Shown piece after piece: positions 23,905-32,732 of a stretch of DNA of 64,000 nt; positions within the stretch are counted from its first letter, which is position 1; each line of letters starts with the position of its first letter. The stretch spans positions 1-64,000 of the forward strand of contig JAHIVC010000041.1 of assembly GCA_018816945.1 (NCBI GenBank). The letters are read 5' to 3'. The notes beneath the pieces were generated by a model. The model did not search any database. It saw only the letters and a program-made list of their open reading frames with translations, and had not been told where the DNA came from. Source of the stretch: Bacteroidota bacterium. Its GTDB lineage: Bacteria > Bacteroidota > Bacteroidia > Bacteroidales > GCA-2711565. The position numbers and the translations under genes are program-made.

Positions 23905-24736
23905 TTTTGATATTTTTATAAAGGAAATTTATGAAGATTTCCAAGGTTTGAGTAAAATGATCGGGGGTTGGACTGCAGGCAATATCTGAATCAACGATAA
24001 AAATCTGCTTGTTTTTAACTGCATTGACAGAGGTATAATTCATCCAGTTTTTCTTTTCTTCTTCTCCAATATTGCCCATTGTAAATAAAACAATCACATC
24101 AGGATTTCTCAACAGTACGCTTTCTCTGGATATACTTCCATTTTTCAGATCATCAGTAGCATTCAGCCCGCCAGCATAAGTGATATAATCATCTAAAAAT
24201 GTATCCGGAATTACACAAAATAATGGTTTAATACCGATTTGTACAAAAATTTTAGGATGGCTAACCTGGGGGATCATTTTTTTCAGGGCTTCAACTTTTG
24301 CTTTCTCCCGATCAATTATTTTCTCTGCCACGGCTTCTCTATCCAGCAATTTTCCAAGTTCAAGAAATTGCTCATTAATTTCATCAAAAGACTTTGGAAG
24401 CGGAAAGTACACCATTCTAATTCCGAAATTTTTAAGTGATTGTTGCACTTCCGGATTCGTTAATGAAGTGGCAATTACCAAATCAGGTTTTAAACTCACT
24501 ACCCGTTCGATATTTACATCAATAGCAGATGCTATTAAAGGGATGCTTTTAGCTGTATTATTTTCACAATAATTGGTGATCCCGACAATCTGATCCTGAA
24601 TTCCCAGCAAAATTAAATCGTGCGTTAGCGAAGGTGCCAATGAAATAATACGCGGTTTATTTTGCGAATAAAGCGGAGTTGTTAACAGAACTGTCAGCAA
24701 TCCAAGTAAGAAATAATTTTTAACAGATTTTATCAT
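23897..24736 (-). CDS. Corrinoid-binding periplasmic protein (BtuF-like)
   Basis: A 279-residue binding protein of the helical-backbone type used with BtuCD/FecCD importers. A signal peptide (MIKSVKNYFLLGLLTVLLTT, ending LYSQ) is followed by PRIISLAPSLTHDLILLGIQ, GITNYCENNTAKSIPLI, VNIERVVSLKPDLVIATSL, and in the C-terminal lobe GGLNATDDLKNGSISRESVL and LRNPDVIVLF. I choose the start at 24736, which puts the signal peptide at the N terminus; an ATG at 24772 would add 12 unlikely residues between riboswitch and gene. First gene of the riboswitch-controlled operon. No TonB-dependent receptor BtuB is adjacent. Confidence 0.9.
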   Translation of the reverse strand: MIKSVKNYFLLGLLTVLLTTPLYSQNKPRIISLAPSLTHDLILLGIQDQIVGITNYCENNTAKSIPLIASAIDVNIERVVSLKPDLVIATSLTNPEVQQSLKNFGIRMVYFPLPKSFDEINEQFLELGKLLDREAVAEKIIDREKAKVEALKKMIPQVSHPKIFVQIGIKPLFCVIPDTFLDDYITYAGGLNATDDLKNGSISRESVLLRNPDVIVLFTMGNIGEEEKKNWMNYTSVNAVKNKQIFIVDSDIACSPTPDHFTQTLEIFINFLYKNIKNE

Positions 24737-24807
24737 AGGTTCGTTTTTATGCTCTACCCGGCATGTCATCATTCATAATTATTACATAAGGAAGATGAAT
24801 AGCATAT

Positions 24808-24968
24808 TGGCAGGTCTTCTGGCTCGTCTGCTTAAAATTGCCTTCCCAACCGATTTATCGGGTAGTGGCTGAAGTATCTTAAGCCTTCTGTGGACTTACA
24901 GCTGCGGGGACAGCTCCCGATTTAAACGGGATTCCCTTTTTAAGGTTTTCCTCTTCAATTGAGTAAAC
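24808..24968 (-). ncRNA. Cobalamin (AdoCbl-type) riboswitch
   Basis: Read on the minus strand the leader shows the conserved blocks in order: AAAGGGAATCCCGT, then GGGAGCTGTCCCCGCAGCTG followed by TAAG, then the CAGCCACT element with GGTTGGGAAGGC, and the closing GAGCCAGAAGACCTGCC. Together these are the cobalamin riboswitch core, including the B12 box. It precedes the BtuF-CobO-permease-ATPase operon by about 70 bases. By the known behaviour of the class, bound cobalamin should turn the operon down, probably by blocking translation since no terminator hairpin with a T run is seen. Confidence 0.94.
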
Positions 24969-25071
24969 CACCAACTGTTGCAAATTTAGAAATAATTTGA
25001 TCTGACTCGCAGAATTTTTTTATCGTTTAATCAAATGAACAACAAAACAGAGACAAACGTGGCTTTACTTA

Positions 25072-25455
25072 TCACGAATCGAATAGGCCCTCATCTCTTT
25101 CAAGCAATAAGATTGATTGTTGAGGAACTATAAAATATTTATCACCATCATAAACAATTTCAATCGCACCTTTTTGCATAAAGATGGCCAAATCGCCTTC
25201 CTTCGCCTGCAAAGGAATATATTTCACCTGATCTTCCCCGGCCTTCCATGGTTCATCAGCATCTGATGACATAGGGATAGGATATCCGGGTCCACATTTA
25301 ATGATGTAACCGGTTTGAATCTCCTCCCTTTCGGTATAACCCGGGGGTAAAAACAAGCCACTTTTTGTTTTATTACTGAGTGTTTTGGGCTTTATTAAAA
25401 GGCGATCACCCACTACGATTAAATTGTCAATTTTTTTTCGTGTATTTGATTTCAT
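25072..25455 (-). CDS. GroES-like co-chaperone family protein
   Basis: A 127-residue protein with a Cpn10 fold signature: VVGDRLLIKPKTLSNKTKSG (the GDRVLIKP-type start), LFLPPGY, GYIIKCGPGYPIP, KEGDLAIFMQKGAIEIVYDG and DKYFIVPQQSILLLER. It is longer than a standard GroES (about 95 residues), with an insert around residues 68-85 (SSDADEPWKAGEDQVKY). No groEL gene is adjacent. Divergent GroES-like proteins like this are found beside DNA-repair genes in Bacteroidota, and here mutL lies on the other side of a divergent gap. Whether it works with GroEL is unknown. Confidence 0.85.
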   Translation of the reverse strand: MKSNTRKKIDNLIVVGDRLLIKPKTLSNKTKSGLFLPPGYTEREEIQTGYIIKCGPGYPIPMSSDADEPWKAGEDQVKYIPLQAKEGDLAIFMQKGAIEIVYDGDKYFIVPQQSILLLERDEGLFDS

Positions 25456-25606
25456 TATTAGAATTTAAATTTCAGTTTAAAAATAAAGAAAGATACTGAA
25501 TCAATCATGGTTGATTTATAAAAAAAACGATAATTTTGTTATCAAAACTAAAGGGCTTGGCAAAGGTTAAATATCTTAATTTTATAAAAATTTAAAAAAT
25601 AAGTAC

Positions 25607-25909
25607 ATGAAATTTGTTTTCTTTAAATCACCTAAACCAAAAGCATTTGAATATAAACCGCTGTATTATGATCCTGAAAAAGAAAAAAGGGAAATAAGGA
25701 AGAAAGAATTGGGATTGGACGACAGTACTGATCATAAATCGTTTTTCAGAGGAGAATTACAAAGTAAATGGAGAAGGGGCAGAACCGATGATAAAAAGGG
25801 TTCGAGGAGAAGAACAACCATATATTTAGTCATCCTGCTTATTGCAGTTTATTATATTTTCTTTACTGATTTTGTTCAGAAACTCGTCAGTATTATAACA
25901 ATGGATTAA
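25607..25909 (+). CDS. Small basic protein with C-terminal membrane helix
   Basis: A 100-residue protein I cannot assign to a named family. The first 75 residues are highly charged (EYKPLYYDPEKEKREIRKKE, then KWRRGRTDDKKGSRRRTT), and residues about 76-93 form one membrane helix (IYLVILLIAVYYIFFTDF). A tail-anchored or single-pass topology with the basic part in the cytoplasm is likely. Its stop codon overlaps the mutL start codon (TAATG), so the two are coupled. Genes of this size and layout precede mutL in related bacteria, but no role is known to me. Confidence 0.75.
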   Translation: MKFVFFKSPKPKAFEYKPLYYDPEKEKREIRKKELGLDDSTDHKSFFRGELQSKWRRGRTDDKKGSRRRTTIYLVILLIAVYYIFFTDFVQKLVSIITMD

Positions 25910-27744
25910 TGTCGGATATCATAAGATTACTTCCTGATGCCGTTGCAAATCAAATTGCAGCAGGTGAGGTTATTCAACGACCTGCATCTGCCGTAAAAGA
26001 ATTATTGGAAAATGCGATTGATTCGGGCGCATCAGTTATCAAACTAATCGTTAAAGATGCCGGTAAAGCGCTCATTCAGGTTATTGATAATGGTTGCGGT
26101 ATGTCGGTTACCGATGCAAGAATGGCATTCGAGCGTCATGCAACCTCAAAAATTAAAACAGCAGATGATTTGTTTGCCATCCGAACTATGGGATTTAGAG
26201 GTGAAGCCCTTGCATCAATAGCAGCTATTGCACAAGTTGAAATACGAACCAGAAGAACTGAGGATGAGCTTGGCACCCAATTAAATACCGAGGGATCAAA
26301 ACTAATTGACCAACAGCCTATTCAATGCCCTGCAGGAACAAACATTTCGGTTAAAAATTTATTTTTCAATGTACCTGCCCGAAGAAATTTTTTAAAATCG
26401 ACCCAAATTGAAATTCGACATATTATTGATGAATTTATCAGGGTTGCCATGGTTCATCCTGAAATTGTTTTTTCTTTTCATCACAACGAAAAAATGGTTT
26501 TTCATCTGAATAATTCAAATTTAAAACAACGAATTACCGGATTATTTGGATCACAATATTCGAATCGGCTTGTACCGGTAGAACAAGAAACCGAAAAAAT
26601 TAAAATCTATGGTTTTGTTGGAAAGCCAGAATTTGCACGCAAAACAAGAGGTGAACAGTTTTTCTTTGCCAATAATAGATTTATCAAACACCCATATTTG
26701 CACCACTCAGTTGATGCGGCTTTTGAGGAATTGCTCACAAAAAATAGCTTTCCAAGCTATTTTCTTTTTATCGAAATTGATCCAAAAATGATTGACATTA
26801 ACATCCATCCCTCAAAAACAGAAGTCAATTTTCAGGACAATAAAACCTTGTATGCTCTACTTAGATCGGCTATAAGGCAAGCATTAGGCAAATACAACAT
26901 TACGCCTTCACTCGATTTTGAAACCGAAAGGTCGCTAGATTTCCCTGAGCCACCAATAGGTATTCAGGTAAATCAACCCAGCATAAAAATAAATACTGAT
27001 TATAATCCCTTTGAATCACGACAAAAATTGGCAGGAACGCCAAGAGAAATAAGAAATTATGAAAACTGGGGGAAACTTTATCAAGGGAACATCAATTATA
27101 AGGAAAATTTCGAACAGGAAATTAGTCGAGGTAAGCAGCAAACTGAACTTGATCATTTAAAGGCCGATTCGAGTAAAGTTACCAACCAAAAAATATTTCA
27201 GATCAAGCAACGTTTTATCGTGACATTTGTAGCATCAGGTATTATGGTAATTGATCAAAGTCGGGCACATGAGCGAATTCTGTTCGAGGAATATATGAAC
27301 GTATTTGAAGGACAGGTTTCCCATTCGCAGCAAGAATTATTCCCCGAAACAATTACTTTTAGTTCGTTGGATGCTGCCATTATTGATGAAATTAAAGATG
27401 ATTTAAAAATTTTGGGCTTTGAAATAAATGCATTAGGTAAGAATGCCTATGTAATTACAGGTCAGCCGGCTGACCTAAAGGACATAAACATCAAAGACAG
27501 TCTTGACAGGATTATTGAGAATTACCGAAAAAATCTGATTGATTTAAATCTTAATAAAAGGGTTAATTTAGTAAGTGCATTGGCAGCTAATATGGCTATC
27601 AAATCGGGAGTAAATCTTCAAAAAGAAGAAATGAATGCCATGATCGATAAATTATTTGCCTGCAAAATACCTGATGTTTCGCCCGGAGGGAAAGCAATAT
27701 TTAAAGTAATTTCGATTGAAGAAGTTGAAGGATTGTTTAATTAA
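25909..27744 (+). CDS. mutL: DNA mismatch repair protein MutL
   Basis: A 611-residue protein that links MutS-bound mismatches to the downstream repair steps. The N-terminal GHKL ATPase shows VIQRPASAVKELLENAIDSG, VIDNGCGM, HATSKI and GFRGEALASI, followed by the transducer domain (NNRFIKHPYLHHSVD, INIHPSKTEVNF). The C-terminal dimerisation domain starts about residue 425. The place of the endonuclease motif DQHA...E reads DQSRAHERILFEEY (from residue 449), with the histidine replaced, and the C-terminal metal-site CPHGRP is replaced by VSPGGKA, so nicking activity is doubtful. Overlaps the upstream gene by 1 bp; a rhomboid gene follows after 11 bp. Confidence 0.96.
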   Translation: MSDIIRLLPDAVANQIAAGEVIQRPASAVKELLENAIDSGASVIKLIVKDAGKALIQVIDNGCGMSVTDARMAFERHATSKIKTADDLFAIRTMGFRGEALASIAAIAQVEIRTRRTEDELGTQLNTEGSKLIDQQPIQCPAGTNISVKNLFFNVPARRNFLKSTQIEIRHIIDEFIRVAMVHPEIVFSFHHNEKMVFHLNNSNLKQRITGLFGSQYSNRLVPVEQETEKIKIYGFVGKPEFARKTRGEQFFFANNRFIKHPYLHHSVDAAFEELLTKNSFPSYFLFIEIDPKMIDINIHPSKTEVNFQDNKTLYALLRSAIRQALGKYNITPSLDFETERSLDFPEPPIGIQVNQPSIKINTDYNPFESRQKLAGTPREIRNYENWGKLYQGNINYKENFEQEISRGKQQTELDHLKADSSKVTNQKIFQIKQRFIVTFVASGIMVIDQSRAHERILFEEYMNVFEGQVSHSQQELFPETITFSSLDAAIIDEIKDDLKILGFEINALGKNAYVITGQPADLKDINIKDSLDRIIENYRKNLIDLNLNKRVNLVSALAANMAIKSGVNLQKEEMNAMIDKLFACKIPDVSPGGKAIFKVISIEEVEGLFN

Positions 27745-27755
27745 AAAACGAATAT

Positions 27756-28493
27756 ATGAATTATCAGCAGTTTAGGCCTACAGGATTTAATATTTTACCG
27801 CCTGTAGTAAAAAACTTATTAATTATAAATGGGCTTTTTTTTCTGGGCACCATTACTTTTCAAAATGTCTTTCATACTGATTTAAGTAAACATCTGGGTT
27901 TGCATTATTTTGAGTCTGAGCAATTCAATCCATTTCAATTGGTCACATACATGTTTATGCATGGTGGCATGAGCCATATTTTCTTTAATATGTTCGCATT
28001 GTGGATGTTCGGGAAAACATTGGAGGAAGTTTGGGGCCCAAAGCGATTCCTGACTTACTATATGGTTACGGGAATAGGAGCTGCCTTGATACAAATGCTT
28101 GTAACATTTATACGTATTCAATCCATTGAGGCTGCGCTAAGCCCTGATTTGATCGATATTGTTTATAGAGAAGGAAGTAGCGTGATCCAGCAAGGAATGA
28201 ATTATTCTAATGATGCGATGGCTAAATTAAACGCGATGATCAATACACCTACAGTTGGTGCATCAGGTGCGGTTTTCGGCTTATTGCTTGCTTTCGGAAT
28301 GCTGTTCCCAAATGCAGTAATTTATCTTTATTTTGCCATTCCGATAAAAGCCAAATGGTTTGTGATGATTTATGGAGCGATAGAACTTTATTCCGGTGTT
28401 GCAAATAACCCGGCCGATAATGTTGCCCACTTTGCGCATTTAGGAGGCATGATTTTTGGTTTCTTCCTGATCAAATATTGGAAACGAAATTAG
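27756..28493 (+). CDS. Rhomboid family intramembrane serine protease
   Basis: A 245-residue membrane protease with about six helices. The hallmark L1 loop is present (GKTLEEVWGPKRFLTYYMVT), the catalytic serine lies in VGASGAVFGLLLAFG, and the catalytic histidine in VAHFAHLGGMIFGF. An oxyanion histidine/asparagine pair is suggested by MHGGMSHIFFNMFALW. The loop between helices (about residues 120-165) is longer than usual. It should cleave single-pass membrane proteins; substrate unknown. It sits between mutL and a second rhomboid gene (9-bp gap), all on the same strand. Confidence 0.93.
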   Translation: MNYQQFRPTGFNILPPVVKNLLIINGLFFLGTITFQNVFHTDLSKHLGLHYFESEQFNPFQLVTYMFMHGGMSHIFFNMFALWMFGKTLEEVWGPKRFLTYYMVTGIGAALIQMLVTFIRIQSIEAALSPDLIDIVYREGSSVIQQGMNYSNDAMAKLNAMINTPTVGASGAVFGLLLAFGMLFPNAVIYLYFAIPIKAKWFVMIYGAIELYSGVANNPADNVAHFAHLGGMIFGFFLIKYWKRN

Positions 28494-28502
28494 CTAAGAA
28501 AT

Positions 28503-29420
28503 ATGTATATAAATAATAGCCCGATTGAGGAGGTTAAAACTTTTTTTAAGCAGCGGTCCTTACTTTCACGTCTGATCTTAATTAATGTTGCAATTTTCAT
28601 TTTAGCCAGCATTATTAATTTGTTTTTTTGGCTAACTCAATCAGGTAATGATATTGTCGGAAACCATAGTAGTTCTCTGTTTATTACATGGTTCGCCGTT
28701 CCTTCAAATGTAAGCGAACTCTTGCTCAAACCATGGACATTGCTAACTTATATGTTTCTTCAGGAAAAATTTTTCCATTTATTTTTCAACATGGTGATGT
28801 TATACTTTGGCGGAAGAATATTTTCTGAATATTTGACTTCCGCAAAATTGCTCAGTGTTTATGTTTGGGGAGGTCTCTTCGGAGCATTATTATTTGTTTT
28901 TACCTATAATTTCTTTCCCGTTTTCCAAAGGGAAGTGCTCTTTTCAGTTCCTTTACTTGGGTCCTCTGCCGCAGTTATTGCCATTTTGGTTGCCATTGCC
29001 ACCCACGTTCCGAATTATTATGTAAACCTGATAATAGTAGGCAGAGTTCGATTAAAACATTTAGCCGTTTTCTTTATTATCATCGATGTTTTGAGCATTC
29101 AAAAAGGCAATGCAGGTGGCCACATTTCGCATTTAGGGGGTGCTATATGGGGTTTTGCCTATATTTGGTTAACAAAAAATGGTTTTGCGATGAACTGGAA
29201 CTTTCTTAAAATGCCTAAATTCTTTTACGCTAGTAAGCCTCGAAAATCATACAGCAATCCGAATTACAGTAAACGCCCGGTAACTGATGAAGAATTTAAC
29301 AGAGCTAAAATCAAACAACAAAAAGAAATCGACCTTATCCTTGAAAAAATATCCAAATCAGGATATAGCAGCCTGACCTCAAAAGAAAAAGAGTTATTGT
29401 TCAAAAGCAGTAACAAATAG
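28503..29420 (+). CDS. Rhomboid family intramembrane serine protease, second copy
   Basis: A 305-residue rhomboid. Motifs: LTYMFLQEKFFHLFFNMVML, FGGRIFSEYLTSAKLLSVYVW, the serine loop LLGSSAAVIAILVAIA, and the histidine helix AGGHISHLGGAIWGF. A cytoplasmic C-terminal tail of about 75 residues (from 230, rich in Lys and Ser) is absent from the first rhomboid. The serine motif reads GSSAAV in place of the more usual GxSGxxx, but the Ser and His are both present. It follows the first rhomboid by 9 bp and overlaps the next gene by 1 bp (TAGTG), so the run is co-transcribed. Confidence 0.9.
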   Translation: MYINNSPIEEVKTFFKQRSLLSRLILINVAIFILASIINLFFWLTQSGNDIVGNHSSSLFITWFAVPSNVSELLLKPWTLLTYMFLQEKFFHLFFNMVMLYFGGRIFSEYLTSAKLLSVYVWGGLFGALLFVFTYNFFPVFQREVLFSVPLLGSSAAVIAILVAIATHVPNYYVNLIIVGRVRLKHLAVFFIIIDVLSIQKGNAGGHISHLGGAIWGFAYIWLTKNGFAMNWNFLKMPKFFYASKPRKSYSNPNYSKRPVTDEEFNRAKIKQQKEIDLILEKISKSGYSSLTSKEKELLFKSSNK

Positions 29421-30529
29421 TGAAAGGAAAACCACAACCGGAAAATTACATTTTAAGATATTTACTCTATCTGAACTATATCTTTATTATACTTCTCGGA
29501 CTATCTTATTTGTCAATTTATATCAATCCTGTTGATTTTTGGGCAATATCCATTTTTGGGATGGCCTATCCTTTACTCATCATTACAAATCTGCTTTTTA
29601 TCATTTTATGGATTGGTTTCAGACGAAGTTATTTTCTAATTTCTTTGACTGCAATTTTAATCGGGTTTAATTTGATCGGAAAATTTATTCAGTTTAGTTT
29701 CGTCGGGAAGCAAGCCGGACCAATTGAATCAATCTCATTATTATCTTATAATGTCCATAATTTTTCACAGAAGTCGAGCAAAGGTGTTTTTGATAAAGAA
29801 ATCCAGCATGAGATTTTTAATTTTATTGAATCCCAAAATAGTGACATCGTATGCTTACAGGAGTTTAACTATATTGGTGAAAATATTTATGCTTCGCATG
29901 CCCAATTAAAACAACAACTGGGATCGAACAATTACTATTTTGAGAGCTATTTCAATCCCAAAAAAAACAAAGTATTTGGAATGGCAACTTTCAGCAAGTT
30001 TCCCATCATAAATTCGGGAAACCTTGACTTGGCAGAAACAAGAAAATTTGGCACTTTCATCGATGTTATACGCGCAGATGATACCATCAGGATTTATAAC
30101 ATTCATCTGGAATCAATCAGTCTTAATTACGTTGACTATGCTTTTGTTTCAGGAATTAGCACCGGTGATAGCATACAAAAACCCAATACCGGTTTATTGC
30201 TTAATAAATTACGTAAAGCATTGATTAACCGCACCAAACAAGTTATAGTTTTAAAAAACCATATCTCACACTCTCCTTATCCTGTGATTTTATGTGGAGA
30301 TTTCAACGAATTGTCCTGCTCTTATAATTATAGATATCTCTCTGCCGGAATGCATGATGCTTTTGTTGATAGTGGCATTGGAATTGGAAAAACTTTTGCA
30401 AGCATTTTACCGGCATTCCGTATTGATTATATTCTTTTTGATCCGCATTTTAAATCTTTCGATTATGAGGAAATCAAAATTAATTTATCCGATCATTATC
30501 CCATAAAAACCAAATTAAATTTGAAATAA
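29420..30529 (+). CDS. Membrane-anchored endonuclease/exonuclease/phosphatase family protein
   Basis: A 369-residue protein starting with GTG at 29420, overlapping the upstream stop. Three N-terminal membrane helices (about 12-32, 38-63 and 70-92) precede the EEP fold, whose catalytic motifs are all visible: LLSYNVHNFS, DIVCLQEFNYIG, YNIHLESI, VILCGDFNEL, RIDYILFD and LSDHYPI. The EEP superfamily includes nucleases, sphingomyelinases and inositol phosphatases; the membrane anchor and lack of DNA-binding features favour a phospholipid or other phosphodiester target outside the cytoplasm, but this is inference. Last gene of the mutL-rhomboid run. Confidence 0.88.
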   Translation: MKGKPQPENYILRYLLYLNYIFIILLGLSYLSIYINPVDFWAISIFGMAYPLLIITNLLFIILWIGFRRSYFLISLTAILIGFNLIGKFIQFSFVGKQAGPIESISLLSYNVHNFSQKSSKGVFDKEIQHEIFNFIESQNSDIVCLQEFNYIGENIYASHAQLKQQLGSNNYYFESYFNPKKNKVFGMATFSKFPIINSGNLDLAETRKFGTFIDVIRADDTIRIYNIHLESISLNYVDYAFVSGISTGDSIQKPNTGLLLNKLRKALINRTKQVIVLKNHISHSPYPVILCGDFNELSCSYNYRYLSAGMHDAFVDSGIGIGKTFASILPAFRIDYILFDPHFKSFDYEEIKINLSDHYPIKTKLNLK

Positions 30530-30580
30530 TACAGAAGTTGATTTGATGAATTCGTATTTTTGAATTCCAGTATAAAATAT

Positions 30581-32587
30581 ATGAAATTCGAGCTTACTTC
30601 TGATTTTGAACCGACCGGGGATCAACCCGAAGCTATCAAACAACTGATGGAAGGTGTTTTGCGTGGCGATAAAGCACAAACCCTTTTAGGTGTTACAGGT
30701 TCGGGTAAAACGTTTACCATTGCCAATGTAATTAATCAGCTTAACAGGCCTATTTTGGTTTTGAGTCATAACAAAACGCTTGCAGCCCAACTTTATGGCG
30801 AATTCAAACAGTTTTTTCCGAATAACGCAGTAGAGTATTTCGTTTCCTATTACGACTATTATCAACCTGAAGCATACCTACCGGTAACAAATACTTATAT
30901 TGAAAAAGATCTTTCAATAAATGATGAAATTGAGAAATTAAGATTAAGCACCACATCATCCTTACTATCGGGAAGAAGGGATGTAATTGTTGTTTCATCA
31001 GTCTCATGTATTTATGGTATTGGAAATCCCGATGATTTTACAAATAATGTGATTCGTTTGAAATTAGGGGACAAAATCGGCAGAAATGTTTTTTTGCATG
31101 CCTTGGTTACAAGCTTATACTCACGAAATGAAATTGCGTTAAACAGGAGTAACTTCAGGGTAAAAGGAGATACGGTGGACGTTTTCCCGGCCTATTCAGA
31201 TATCTGTTATCGCATCGTTTTCTGGGGAGATGAAATTGAAGAACTTGAAACCTTCGATCCTGTTACGGGCAAATCTATTTTATCGATGGAGGACATGACC
31301 ATTTATCCGGCAAATATATTCGTCACCTCTAAAGATAAAATGATACAGTCTATTTATAACATCCAAGATGACTTGGTAAAACAAGTGGCCTATTTCAAAG
31401 AAATTGGAAAAAACCTGGAGGCAAAACGGCTTGAAGACAGAGTAACCTACGATTTGGAAATGATGCGGGAACTGGGATATTGCTCAGGAATTGAGAACTA
31501 TTCCAGATATTTTGACGGACGTGACACCGGTAGTCGCCCCTTCTGTTTGATCGATTATTTTCCGGATGATTTTTTGTTGGTTGTTGATGAAAGTCATGTG
31601 ACGATTCCTCAGGTAAGAGCAATGTACGGTGGAGATCGATCACGGAAGCATAATCTTGTAGAATATGGATTCAGACTGCCTTCAGCCATGGATAACAGGC
31701 CTCTTAAATTCGATGAATTTGAGAGTATAATTGGTCAAGCCATATATGTAAGTGCAACCCCTGCCGATTATGAATTAATGCTTTCGGATGGTATTTATGT
31801 CGAACAAATAATCAGGCCGACCGGGCTATTGGATCCGGTTATTGAAGTACGCCCAAGTCAAAATCAGATTGATGATTTGCTTCATGAAATAGAAAGAGTA
31901 GTGAGCCAAAATGAACGTGTTTTGATTACGACCCTTACCAAAAGAATGGCGGAAGAACTTACAAAATACATGACTCGTCTGAACATCAAATGCAGTTATA
32001 TTCATTCGGACGTAGAAACGCTTGATCGGGTTGAAATTTTAAGAGACTTAAGACTTGGTGTTTACGACGTATTGGTTGGCGTAAATTTATTAAGAGAAGG
32101 CCTGGATTTACCGGAAGTCGCGCTCGTTGCAATTTTGGATGCGGATAAGGAGGGATTCCTCAGATCAGCAAGGTCACTGACACAAACGGCCGGGCGGGCT
32201 GCCCGAAATTTGGGAAGCAGAGTAATTATGTACGCTGATAAAATTACAAAGTCGATGCAAATAACCATGGATGAAACTGATAGGAGAAGGGAAAAACAAA
32301 TTGCATACAATACTAAATATAATATTACGCCAACACAGATCACCAAGTCCAGAGAGTCAATTATGGGACAATCTGCTGTTGCCAATACAAAAGCATACAT
32401 TAAATCTTTTGAACATACCATTGCAGCTGATCCTGTCGTAAAATATATGAATAAAGATCAGATCAACAAAGCTATTCAGAATAATAAGAAACAAATGGAA
32501 GCAGCAGTAAAAGAACTTGACTTCATAACAGCCGCAAGACTAAGGGATGAAATAAACGATTTAAAAAAATTGTTAGCCGAAAAATAA
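30581..32587 (+). CDS. uvrB: Excinuclease ABC subunit B
   Basis: A 668-residue DNA-repair helicase that receives damage from UvrA and recruits UvrC. Seen: FEPTGDQPEAIKQLMEG, Walker A GVTGSGKTFTIANV, the beta-hairpin YYDYYQPEAYLPVTNTYIEK, DRVTYDLEMMRELGYCSGIE, Walker B LLVVDESHVTIPQ, helicase motifs VSATPADYEL, TTLTKRMAEELTKYM, LLREGLDLPEVALVAILDAD and TAGRAARN, and the C-terminal UVR motif VKELDFITAARLRDEINDLK. I choose the ATG at 30581; a TTG at 30560 would add seven residues. Length is standard. Confidence 0.97.
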   Translation: MKFELTSDFEPTGDQPEAIKQLMEGVLRGDKAQTLLGVTGSGKTFTIANVINQLNRPILVLSHNKTLAAQLYGEFKQFFPNNAVEYFVSYYDYYQPEAYLPVTNTYIEKDLSINDEIEKLRLSTTSSLLSGRRDVIVVSSVSCIYGIGNPDDFTNNVIRLKLGDKIGRNVFLHALVTSLYSRNEIALNRSNFRVKGDTVDVFPAYSDICYRIVFWGDEIEELETFDPVTGKSILSMEDMTIYPANIFVTSKDKMIQSIYNIQDDLVKQVAYFKEIGKNLEAKRLEDRVTYDLEMMRELGYCSGIENYSRYFDGRDTGSRPFCLIDYFPDDFLLVVDESHVTIPQVRAMYGGDRSRKHNLVEYGFRLPSAMDNRPLKFDEFESIIGQAIYVSATPADYELMLSDGIYVEQIIRPTGLLDPVIEVRPSQNQIDDLLHEIERVVSQNERVLITTLTKRMAEELTKYMTRLNIKCSYIHSDVETLDRVEILRDLRLGVYDVLVGVNLLREGLDLPEVALVAILDADKEGFLRSARSLTQTAGRAARNLGSRVIMYADKITKSMQITMDETDRRREKQIAYNTKYNITPTQITKSRESIMGQSAVANTKAYIKSFEHTIAADPVVKYMNKDQINKAIQNNKKQMEAAVKELDFITAARLRDEINDLKKLLAEK

Positions 32588-32732
32588 TGCAAACTCATTT
32601 TTTGTATTTATTAACTATTTTTTGTAGATAAATTATTACAAACATAGATGTCCAATAACTAAAATATACTATTTTTACATCAAATTAATTTGGCTCGAAC
32701 TGAGTCTTGCGCGAATATTAAATACTAACTAC

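Noticed and set aside
32062-32421. 119-codon minus-strand frame inside uvrB
   Set aside because: It runs opposite highly conserved UvrB helicase motifs and has no features of its own.
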